Assembly: GCA_905372495.1 (NCBI GenBank)
Contig: CAJPPG010000012.1
Span: forward strand, 1 to 17,467
Source: Candidatus Saccharimonadota bacterium
GTDB taxonomy: Bacteria > Patescibacteriota > Saccharimonadia > Saccharimonadales > Saccharimonadaceae
DNA: 17,467 nt
Direction: 5' to 3'
Below, one piece after another: positions 1 through 5,309 of the stretch (the stretch's first letter is position 1; each line of letters starts with the position of its first letter). Under the pieces are notes generated by a model. That model did no database searches, was not told where the DNA came from, and saw only the letters and a list, made by a program, of their open reading frames with translations. A program made the translations under genes and the position numbers.

Positions 1-393
1 CAAACGTTCTACCTCGTCGAAATGGAGAAAGGTGACTTGTTTCTTGGCGGCACGAGGTAGATCAACTAAGCTTGGGTCAAGAGAGTGAATACCGCGTTTG
101 GCTAGATATTTGAGAAAACCACGTAGAGCAATTAGATGATAGCTCTGAGTAAGAGCGGAAAGACGTTCGTGATTTTGATTGTCGTCAAAACGATTGAGTC
201 GGAGGCGGAATTTACGTAAAATTTCTGGAGTGAGATCAGAGGGTTTAATGGTGGCACCCTCGGGGAAGTCTTGAGTAATTAAATCAAGAAAACGGGCAAG
301 ATAAAGCCCGTAGTTCTCAGTGGTTTTTGTAGAACGGCCTTTTTCAATTTCAAGAGATTCAAGAAAATCATTAATAAGATCAGAGATATCCAT
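1..393 (-). CDS. Tyrosine recombinase (XerC/XerD/XerA-like), 5' part only
   Basis: The gene runs off the left edge; 131 codons are visible from the ATG at 393. The N-terminus reads MDISDLINDFLESLEIEKG, followed by a stretch with T-T-E-N-Y and then a basic, helical region. This is the usual N-terminal SAM-like, core-binding domain of Xer-type tyrosine recombinases. In the family this domain grips DNA while a C-terminal catalytic domain (R-H-R-Y residues) cuts and rejoins it, typically to resolve chromosome dimers. The catalytic part lies outside the window, so activity cannot be judged and a phage-type integrase is not excluded. The start is supported by a TGTTATAAT promoter whose hexamer ends 7 bases before the ATG, with no ribosome binding site, which suggests a leaderless mRNA. 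It is divergent from the gene at 430. Confidence 0.8.
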   Translation of the reverse strand, partial: MDISDLINDFLESLEIEKGRSTKTTENYGLYLARFLDLITQDFPEGATIKPSDLTPEILRKFRLRLNRFDDNQNHERLSALTQSYHLIALRGFLKYLAKRGIHSLDPSLVDLPRAAKKQVTFLHFDEVERL

Positions 394-400
394 AAGGGAT

Positions 401-409
401 ATTATAACA
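401..409 (-). promoter_or_regulatory. Extended -10 promoter of the tyrosine recombinase
   Basis: Read on the minus strand, TGTTATAAT lies at 409 to 401. The hexamer ends 7 bases before the ATG at 393. No good -35 hexamer is visible. It sits back to back with the promoter at 415-423, so one protein bound between them could affect both genes. Confidence 0.7.
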
Positions 410-414
410 GACCG

Positions 415-423
415 TGATATAAT
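415..423 (+). promoter_or_regulatory. Extended -10 promoter of the membrane-anchored protein gene
   Basis: TGATATAAT, with the hexamer at 418-423 and the ATG at 430, only 6 bases later. Transcription would be expected to start at or next to the A of the ATG, giving a leaderless mRNA. The bases at the -35 position (about 395-400, AGGGAT) do not resemble TTGACA. Confidence 0.72.
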
Positions 424-429
424 ACGGTT

Positions 430-1662
430 ATGGATAATCTGAATACTCCGGGTGTGAATTTTACGACGAATGCAGATGGCGGTGTGAGTCCGAGTGATGA
501 GAACAAGCCGAATAGTGAGACAGAGACGAATTCGGTGTTTAAGGTTTTTGGTGAAGTGAAAAAAATTGATTATAACCAGGAACTAGTTGATCAACAAATT
601 AATATGAATCCAACGGAGAAGAGGATTTTTGAACCTCTGACTGGAAGCAGCGTGGTGGTAGATACAGTGCAGGAAAATAGGGTGCCTGAAAATGGGTTCC
701 CGGCAGGGTATGGGCCGAATGCAGACTTCAAGAGAATTGAAAAACCGAAGAAACCGAAGTTGGGGGAAAGAATTAAGCGTTCTTTTGGTGAGCTGACGAA
801 GATACAGAAGAGACTACTAATTATTATCCCGTCAGCAGTGGTAGGGTTAATTGTGGTTTTTTCGATAGTTGCGAGTATTACGGGGATATTTTCAACCGAT
901 TACTCAAAAACTTACAGCGTGGCGAAGGCGATTAAGAGCGATCTACAAAAACTAAGAAGCAATGTGAATTGTGATAAGGTAACAGAATATAATGACAATA
1001 CCTTCACCTCGATGGAGATATATCAGGGATACATTGAGGGATGCAAGAAAAATAGTCAGGGAGTAAATGCGCAGTTGATTGAAGAAATGGGGAACACGGC
1101 CGGGGTCCTGAAGGATATCGAGGTAAATCGTCGATTTGAGGCGTTTAAGGTGGCGTTGAATGAGTCTAAGGCAAGTAGTGCTGAAGTAGAAAAGACTCTG
1201 GATCTTTATTCATTGTGGCATAATTGGCTAATTGTGGAGTCGTCTGGAGATAAAACTCACAACGGTTTTGAATGGAGTGAATCAGAAATTAAGGAAGCGG
1301 CAAAGATTTTGATGGAGTCTGGTAATGAAAAACTGGTGGCGTATGGCAACGCTTGGATTGGCTTAAAAACAGAGGTGGCGAAGGCGGCGTACAAATTCTA
1401 TCATTCTTCTGAAGAAACTGAGGTGGTGGACTACGTGGAAGCAAAGAACGACTTGGAAGCGAAAAAGAATGCGTTTATGCAGTTCCAAAAGGAGAAACGA
1501 CCAGATGTATTGAAAGAATTCCCGTTGCAGCTAGTCGATCTTGCAAATATTTCGGTGAAATTCGACGAGATGTATAATTTTATTCGGGAAACGTACCAGA
1601 AAAATTACAATAAAAAAGTTGGGGGATGTAAAGAATTGATTAATGCGGTAATCTGTGATTAG
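430..1662 (+). CDS. Membrane-anchored protein of unknown function, exported helical domain with four cysteines
   Basis: I do not recognise a family. Residues 1-110 are polar and low in order (Asn, Ser, Glu, Pro), with no cysteine. A basic stretch at 101-129 leads into one hydrophobic segment at about 129-154. By the positive-inside rule this would place the N-terminus in the cytoplasm and residues 155-410 outside. The outer part looks mostly helical and holds all four cysteines of the protein, near positions 181, 205, 400 and 409, which could form two disulfides. The start is fixed by the promoter 6 bases upstream; there is no ribosome binding site. It ends at TAG, and ndk has its own promoter after it. 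A surface or envelope role is inference from topology only. The reading frame is secure because it is long and has the same G-rich base use as its neighbours. Confidence 0.75.
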   Translation: MDNLNTPGVNFTTNADGGVSPSDENKPNSETETNSVFKVFGEVKKIDYNQELVDQQINMNPTEKRIFEPLTGSSVVVDTVQENRVPENGFPAGYGPNADFKRIEKPKKPKLGERIKRSFGELTKIQKRLLIIIPSAVVGLIVVFSIVASITGIFSTDYSKTYSVAKAIKSDLQKLRSNVNCDKVTEYNDNTFTSMEIYQGYIEGCKKNSQGVNAQLIEEMGNTAGVLKDIEVNRRFEAFKVALNESKASSAEVEKTLDLYSLWHNWLIVESSGDKTHNGFEWSESEIKEAAKILMESGNEKLVAYGNAWIGLKTEVAKAAYKFYHSSEETEVVDYVEAKNDLEAKKNAFMQFQKEKRPDVLKEFPLQLVDLANISVKFDEMYNFIRETYQKNYNKKVGGCKELINAVICD

Positions 1663-1712
1663 TATCTGGATTTACCTAGAGTAATCGTAGCGTGGAATAG
1701 CTTGACTGGTTG

Positions 1713-1721
1713 TGTTATAAT
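1713..1721 (+). promoter_or_regulatory. Extended -10 promoter of ndk
   Basis: TGTTATAAT, hexamer 1716-1721, expected transcript start near 1728. A TTGACT at 1702-1707 is only 8 bases from the hexamer, too close to act as a normal -35 box. Unlike the leaderless genes nearby, this one leaves about 30 bases of leader containing a ribosome binding site. Confidence 0.7.
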
Positions 1722-1757
1722 CAGAAAAATGTAAGAGCAAAAGCTCAGGGAGTACGT

Positions 1758-2306
1758 ATGTCAGAAGATAAACCTACTAATAAACAAAAGGAGGTCGATC
1801 TTGCCGACTTCGTGCAAAGAACACTTGTAATTTTTAAACCTGATTCTGTGCAACGTGGTATTGTGGGGGAAATCTTGCAACGCTTTGAGCGCGTGGGCTT
1901 AAAAATTGTTGGTATGAAGATGGTAAGTCCAGATCAGGTACTATTTAAAAAACATTATGAAGATATCGGAAAGCTGATTTCACGACGGGGTGAGGAAACT
2001 TTTATGTATAACTTGAACTATATGATGTCAGGTCCAATTATTGCAATGTGTCTTGAAGGGGTGGAGGCAGTGGCTTTAGTACGTAAAATTGTCGGCCCTA
2101 CTGAACCAAAGTCTGCAGATATGGGCACAATTCGTGGTGATTTTTCCCACATGAGCTTTGGTTATTCTAATGCGAAGAAAATTGGTGTACCTAACCTTGT
2201 GCATGCTTCAGGAAATCCGGAAGAAGCAGCAGAGGAAGTGAGACTATGGTTTACTGATGCTGAACTCTATGATTACGAAGATTTGAATGAAAAATATACT
2301 CGCTAA
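1758..2306 (+). CDS. ndk: Nucleoside diphosphate kinase, long form
   Basis: The enzyme moves the terminal phosphate of ATP to other nucleoside diphosphates through a phosphohistidine. The 182-residue product has the family's opening RTLVIFKPDSVQRG (21-34), the R-G-D-F stretch near 126-129 and the active-site region NLVHASG, with the catalytic histidine at 149. Bacterial enzymes are usually about 140 residues. Here the extra length comes from an approximately 18-residue polar N-terminus, a longer Kpn-loop region and about a dozen additional residues between R-G-D-F and the active site (roughly 130-144). The start at 1758 is chosen because CAGGGAG (1746-1752) is well spaced before it. An in-frame TTG at 1710 would lie upstream of the mapped promoter's likely start site and is rejected. 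The gene is followed by tRNA-Arg with its own promoter. Confidence 0.95.
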   Translation: MSEDKPTNKQKEVDLADFVQRTLVIFKPDSVQRGIVGEILQRFERVGLKIVGMKMVSPDQVLFKKHYEDIGKLISRRGEETFMYNLNYMMSGPIIAMCLEGVEAVALVRKIVGPTEPKSADMGTIRGDFSHMSFGYSNAKKIGVPNLVHASGNPEEAAEEVRLWFTDAELYDYEDLNEKYTR

Positions 2307-2322
2307 GATAGTGAAGTATATA

Positions 2323-2331
2323 TGGTATAAT
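2323..2331 (+). promoter_or_regulatory. Extended -10 promoter of tRNA-Arg
   Basis: TGGTATAAT, hexamer 2326-2331, 11 bases before the first base of the tRNA. It lies in the 36-base gap after ndk. It probably also drives the downstream protein gene at 2433, which has no promoter of its own that I can see. Confidence 0.72.
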
Positions 2332-2342
2332 TAATTTGTGTT

Positions 2343-2418
2343 GGCCTGGTAGCTCAATGGATAGAGCAGCTCCGTCCTAAGGAGAAGGTTGCGAGTTCGA
2401 CCCCCGCCCGGGTCACCA
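2343..2418 (+). tRNA. tRNA-Arg (anticodon CCT)
   Basis: 76 bases with encoded CCA. It folds as a cloverleaf: acceptor GGCCTGG against CCGGGTC, D-stem GCTC/GAGC, anticodon loop GTCCTAA giving CCT, T-loop TTCGACC. It reads AGG. Two oddities: the first anticodon-stem pair is G27 opposite A43, and the T-stem GCGAG against CCCGC has an A opposite C. The acceptor also uses two G-T pairs. The 3' end lies 14 bases before the next start codon, so processing of a shared transcript is likely. Confidence 0.93.
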
Positions 2419-2432
2419 TAAATTGAAATTAT

Positions 2433-2918
2433 ATGACAAAATTAGTATTTGATGGGCAGCGTGAAGGGGAAGAAGTTAAGTTTATTTTTCGTCGCCATTT
2501 TTCAACAGCAAAAGCAGGAATTATTTTTTTGGTAGTTATGATAATGCTAGGGATAATTCCGCTTTTTTTGTGGCAGAATGATCTAAGGATGTTGTGGATT
2601 TTTCTGGGGTTCGTATTTGTGGGGGTGTGCGGTTTTTTCTATGCGTATATGATGTGGTACTTTTCGGTTTATATTGTGACAGATCAAAGAATTAGGCAGG
2701 TTTCACAAAAGGGGTTATTTAAGAAAACTGTAGTAGACCTGGGATTAGATAAAATACAGAGTATTTCTTATGGTATTACTTCGGTAGTTGGGGGGATTTT
2801 GGGTTACGGAACGATTTTAATTCAAACTGGCGTAGGCGATTTGGTGATTTCAGTGGTGGGAAAGCCGGCGGAGACTTATGAAAAGCTACAGAATGTAGTA
2901 GCAAAGAATACGAAATAG
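2433..2918 (+). CDS. Two-TM membrane protein with bacterial PH (bPH2/YdbS-like) domain
   Basis: 161 residues. Hydrophobic segments lie at about 28-47 and 53-75, with the short polar turn Q-N-D-L-R between them. After them comes a domain matching the bPH2 (DUF304, YdbS-like) pattern: Y-I-V-T-D-Q-R-I-R at about 80-88, then GLFKKTVVDLGLDKIQSI (94-111) and an I-L-G-Y-G-T-I-L-I strand. These domains sit at the membrane face in many bacteria; their precise biochemical role is not settled, so I give none. The start has no ribosome binding site and no clear promoter. It is 14 bases after the tRNA-Arg CCA, so its mRNA 5' end may be made by tRNA 3' processing. It ends at TAG, 17 bases before the foldase gene, so the two are probably one operon. 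Confidence 0.83.
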   Translation: MTKLVFDGQREGEEVKFIFRRHFSTAKAGIIFLVVMIMLGIIPLFLWQNDLRMLWIFLGFVFVGVCGFFYAYMMWYFSVYIVTDQRIRQVSQKGLFKKTVVDLGLDKIQSISYGITSVVGGILGYGTILIQTGVGDLVISVVGKPAETYEKLQNVVAKNTK

Positions 2919-2935
2919 AGAAGAGGAGAATAAGA

Positions 2936-4003
2936 GTGAAAAAGCAAGACCAAAACGATGAGAAAAAACCATCAATCATTAAGCGTTTAAAACAACGAAA
3001 AGAACAGAAGGAGATTGAGGAATTTAAGAATAAGACGGAGCTTGAGCGAGTCGAAGAGAGACGCGAAGAGGTTTTGTCGAAGGGGCGTAAATTTAAATAT
3101 CCTTTACAATATGCTAAATATCGTATCGTAACGTTGACTATTGTGATCTCATTGGTGGCCGTAATGTTATTTGGGGGGTTCTTGTATCTATCTCTATATA
3201 AATGGCAGAGTACAGATCCAGTACTTTATCGGCTTACTCAGTTGGTGCCGTTATCAGTAGCCTCAGTTGATAATGAACGTGTGCGTTATTCTGATTATCT
3301 AATGATTTATAAGAGTACGATTACGCCAATTGAACAGCAACAGGGGAAGTTAGGAAATGATAAAGATGCTTCGTCGATGATAAACCACTACAAAAGAATG
3401 GCTTTAACTGAGGCGGAGAACTATGCTTATGCCTTAAAGTTGGCGGCAGAGTATCATTTAACCGTAGATAAGGATGAAATTGACCGTGCGCTTGATAAGC
3501 ACCGTAAGATTGGTGGAGTGGAGAGGAGCGAGGAAAGTTTTAAGAAGATCCTAGAAGATAACTTTGGTTTATCAGTTAAGGAATATCGTAGGATGCTATA
3601 CCTCTCTTTAATAAAAGAAAAAGTGTCGCAACAAATCGACAAGGAGGCGATTAGGATTTCAGAGACCGTACAAGCTGGAGTGAAAGCAGGAAAAAGCCTG
3701 AAAGTTATTGCTGATGAATTAGGTGAGAAAGTTTTATACGAGGAGACGGGGGGGCTGGTTGATAAAATGAATGTCGATGGGGGGAGGGCTGGAGTAGCGA
3801 TGGGCCTTGAGGCGGGACAGACTTCGGATCGCGTAATGTCTTCGTCAGGTGATGGATATTATTTTGTGGCATTGATTAACAAAACTGAATCACAGGTGAA
3901 TTATAACTCTATTAAGGTTCCGTTTTTAGAATTCAATAAACAAATGAAACAGATTCGTGAGGAGGGACGAGTACGAGAAATGATCAACTTGAAGGATGAA
4001 TAG
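2936..4003 (+). CDS. Membrane-anchored SurA/PrsA-like foldase (peptidyl-prolyl isomerase family)
   Basis: 355 residues. The N-terminus (1-60) is very charged and likely a cytoplasmic coiled coil. One transmembrane segment lies at about 64-88. The outer part begins with V-A-S-V-D-N-E-R-V-R-Y-S-D-Y (108-121), which resembles the start of SurA N-terminal domains, and continues as a helical region to about 240. The last 110 residues have a weak parvulin-like look (G-G-L-V-D, G-L-E-A-G-Q, G-Y-Y-F-V-A-L) but the isomerase active site cannot be confirmed by eye. The likely job is chaperone-like help for proteins folding outside the membrane. GTG is the start, set by AGAGGAG (2923-2929) 6 bases upstream. 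It contains a run of seven G (3748-3754). The gene ends at TAG, 15 bases before a terminator hairpin. Confidence 0.72.
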   Translation: MKKQDQNDEKKPSIIKRLKQRKEQKEIEEFKNKTELERVEERREEVLSKGRKFKYPLQYAKYRIVTLTIVISLVAVMLFGGFLYLSLYKWQSTDPVLYRLTQLVPLSVASVDNERVRYSDYLMIYKSTITPIEQQQGKLGNDKDASSMINHYKRMALTEAENYAYALKLAAEYHLTVDKDEIDRALDKHRKIGGVERSEESFKKILEDNFGLSVKEYRRMLYLSLIKEKVSQQIDKEAIRISETVQAGVKAGKSLKVIADELGEKVLYEETGGLVDKMNVDGGRAGVAMGLEAGQTSDRVMSSSGDGYYFVALINKTESQVNYNSIKVPFLEFNKQMKQIREEGRVREMINLKDE

Positions 4004-4018
4004 AAACACCGAAAAAAG

Positions 4019-4041
4019 ATCCCTGGAAGAGGGATTTTTTT
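4019..4041 (+). terminator. Rho-independent terminator after the foldase gene
   Basis: Stem ATCCCT (4019-4024) and AGGGAT (4030-4035) around the loop GGAAG, followed by a T run to 4041. A run of A before the stem means the hairpin could also work in reverse, where it would end the minus-strand tRNA-Gly transcript. Confidence 0.88.
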
Positions 4042-4052
4042 ATGATAAAAAA

Positions 4053-4127
4053 TGGTGCGAGTAGAGGGAGTCGAACCCTCGTCTCTTCCTTGGGAAGGAA
4101 GCATAATAGCCGTTATACGATACTCGC
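4053..4127 (-). tRNA. tRNA-Gly (anticodon CCC)
   Basis: 75 bases on the minus strand with encoded CCA. Acceptor GCGAGTA pairs with TACTCGC, anticodon stem CTTCC/GGAAG closes the loop TTCCCAA, giving CCC, and the T-arm is GAGGG TTCGACT CCCTC. The D-stem is weak (GTAT against TTAT). It reads only GGG, a codon that is frequent in this G-rich window. Confidence 0.94.
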
Positions 4128-4137
4128 TTATGTAGTT

Positions 4138-4146
4138 ATTTTAGCA
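4138..4146 (-). promoter_or_regulatory. Extended -10 promoter of tRNA-Gly
   Basis: TGCTAAAAT read from 4146 to 4138 on the minus strand, 10 bases before the tRNA's first base at 4127. It differs from TATAAT at one position and has the same TGN extension as the other promoters here. Confidence 0.55.
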
Positions 4147-4173
4147 TAATTTAAAGAAGATAGAGAAAAAGTC

Positions 4174-4202
4174 TTGCGTAATCGGGGACAATAAAGTATA
4201 CT
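4174..4202 (+). promoter_or_regulatory. Promoter of tRNA-Asp with -35 and -10 boxes
   Basis: TTGCGT (4174-4179), a 17-base spacer and TATACT (4197-4202), 9 bases before the tRNA. It is the only promoter in the window with a recognisable -35 box at standard spacing, and the only one without the TG extension. Confidence 0.7.
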
Positions 4203-4211
4203 ACTGGTATT

Positions 4212-4288
4212 GGATTCGTAGCTCAGTTGGTTAGAGCGCTGCCCTGTCACGGCAGAGGTCGCGAGTTCGAGTCTCGTCGGATCCGCCA
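4212..4288 (+). tRNA. tRNA-Asp (anticodon GTC)
   Basis: 77 bases with encoded CCA. Acceptor GGATTCG pairs with CGGATCC, D-stem GCTC/GAGC, anticodon stem CTGCC/GGCAG with loop CTGTCAC giving GTC, T-arm GCGAG TTCGAGT CTCGT. It reads both aspartate codons. A terminator follows at once. Confidence 0.97.
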
Positions 4289-4290
4289 TT

Positions 4291-4311
4291 ACAGCTTTAG
4301 GGCTGTTTTTT
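4291..4311 (+). terminator. Rho-independent terminator of tRNA-Asp
   Basis: Stem ACAGC (4291-4295) and GCTGT (4302-4306), loop TTTAGG, then a T run to 4311. There is no T run on the other strand, so it would not stop the minus-strand phosphodiesterase transcript coming from the right. Confidence 0.8.
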
Positions 4312-4325
4312 CTTGTTCAAAATTT

Positions 4326-5210
4326 TTATTCGATAATATAATTATCTGTATATTTTTGGTAATGGTCTTCGGTACCTGAAGAGAGAACCCAACAAAGTAT
4401 AGGGTGAGAACGACGGTAGTTTTGGATACTAATGTGCTGAATAATTTTTTTATCAACAGAAAGAAAATCCGGTTTAAACCATAGATTAAAAGGGAATTTT
4501 AGAAGAGATAATCCTAGATAATAGAGGGGTTTTGGATGGCTGGAGATAAGTAGGCCAGAAGGGACTTTGGGTGAATAACGAAGAAACCAGTTTACGATAC
4601 GTGGATCAAAACTTTTGATGGCGACGGGAGCATTTTGATATTGTTCTTGATATTTTTGAAGTAAATCTGCGGTTTGTTGGCAGAAGCGGCGATAGTTGAC
4701 GTTGAACTCAGGTTTAAGTTCAATAAGAAGTGGAGTTTTGCCGGCGATAAGCTGTAGTGCGGATTCTAGGGTGGGAATTTGAGATGTATATTTTTTGGAG
4801 AAAGGATTTTTTGACTTCTGAGAAGGAGAAAGAAGCTGGAGCTTTTGAATGTCAGCTAAAGTACTGTGTTTAATTTTTTGAGAAATTTGAGTGAGACGAA
4901 AAGTATTATTGTCGTGGAAAATAACCAGGCGATGATCTTTTGTGTAATGGAGATCAAGTTCGATGGCAAGTTGATTTTGGATGGCAAGTTGAAAGGAGGC
5001 TAAGGTGTTTTCTGGAATGAAGAAAAATGGCTTATGAAGAGGAGGAGTATCAGGGTATTTTTGATAAGTTGATGGGTTGAAGAAGCCGTGTAGACCACGA
5101 TGTGCAAATGGGCGACTAGTAAGTACGGTTAGCTGAGACTGCTTTAGTCGAGGTCCAGAGAGGAGTGATGGGTTTGAGTGGTCTTTTCGTTGGGTTGAAG
5201 ATTGTTTCAT
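4326..5210 (-). CDS. Glycerophosphodiester phosphodiesterase (GDPD) family protein
   Basis: 294 residues. The family's metal and phosphate-binding pattern is present in order: A-H-R-G at 36-39, P-E-N-T at 66-69, I-E-L-D at 83-86, a T-K-D-H-R-L-V-I-F-H-D run ending at H99-D100, and later L-L-I-E-L-K-P-E. Known members split glycerophosphodiesters from lipid turnover into glycerol-3-phosphate and an alcohol; others act on related phosphodiesters, so the substrate is open. There is no signal peptide or membrane segment, so it is probably cytoplasmic. It has about 30 extra polar residues before the barrel. The coding strand is C-rich, reflecting strand skew, which raises Pro, Gln, Ser, Leu and His. 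The start codon overlaps the plus-strand promoter of tRNA-Thr. I see no firm promoter or terminator of its own; read-through from trxB is possible. Confidence 0.88.
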   Translation of the reverse strand: MKQSSTQRKDHSNPSLLSGPRLKQSQLTVLTSRPFAHRGLHGFFNPSTYQKYPDTPPLHKPFFFIPENTLASFQLAIQNQLAIELDLHYTKDHRLVIFHDNNTFRLTQISQKIKHSTLADIQKLQLLSPSQKSKNPFSKKYTSQIPTLESALQLIAGKTPLLIELKPEFNVNYRRFCQQTADLLQKYQEQYQNAPVAIKSFDPRIVNWFLRYSPKVPSGLLISSHPKPLYYLGLSLLKFPFNLWFKPDFLSVDKKIIQHISIQNYRRSHPILCWVLSSGTEDHYQKYTDNYIIE

Positions 5211-5218
5211 GATATAAT
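5210..5218 (+). promoter_or_regulatory. Extended -10 promoter of tRNA-Thr, overlapping the GDPD start codon
   Basis: TGATATAAT, hexamer 5213-5218, 10 bases before the tRNA. The T at 5210 is also the complement of the A in the phosphodiesterase ATG (5208-5210), so the tRNA promoter and the start of the opposing gene share bases. Confidence 0.7.
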
Positions 5219-5228
5219 TTAGCCAGGT

Positions 5229-5304
5229 GCCATTGTAGCTCAGTTGGTAGAGCAGCTCATTCGTAACGAGCAGGTCGCAGGTTCGATCCCTGTCAATGGC
5301 TCCA
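5229..5304 (+). tRNA. tRNA-Thr (anticodon CGT)
   Basis: 76 bases with encoded CCA. Acceptor GCCATTG pairs with CAATGGC, D-stem GCTC/GAGC, anticodon loop TTCGTAA giving CGT, T-arm GCAGG TTCGATC CCTGT. The anticodon stem GCTCA against CGAGC ends in A31 opposite C39, a mismatch directly closing the loop. A run of seven T follows the CCA and may end transcription. It reads only ACG. Confidence 0.94.
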
Positions 5305-5309
5305 TTTTT

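Noticed and set aside
1..393. Integrase marking a prophage or integrative element
   Set aside because: Only the N-terminal domain is visible and no phage genes, attachment repeats or cargo lie next to it; a housekeeping Xer recombinase is the simpler reading.
1702..1707. TTGACT as a -35 box for ndk
   Set aside because: Only 8 bases separate it from the -10 hexamer; about 17 are needed.
1710..1757. Upstream TTG start that would lengthen ndk by 16 residues
   Set aside because: It overlaps the TATAAT hexamer and lies before the likely transcript start; the ATG at 1758 has a proper ribosome binding site.
3748..3754. Run of seven G in the foldase gene as a phase-variation switch
   Set aside because: G runs of 5-7 are common along this G-rich strand, the frame is open through it, and there is no repeat long enough to suggest frequent slippage.
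5208..5228. TAAATT or TATATC on the minus strand as the phosphodiesterase promoter
   Set aside because: Neither is well placed with a TGN extension like the other promoters here; I left the promoter unassigned.
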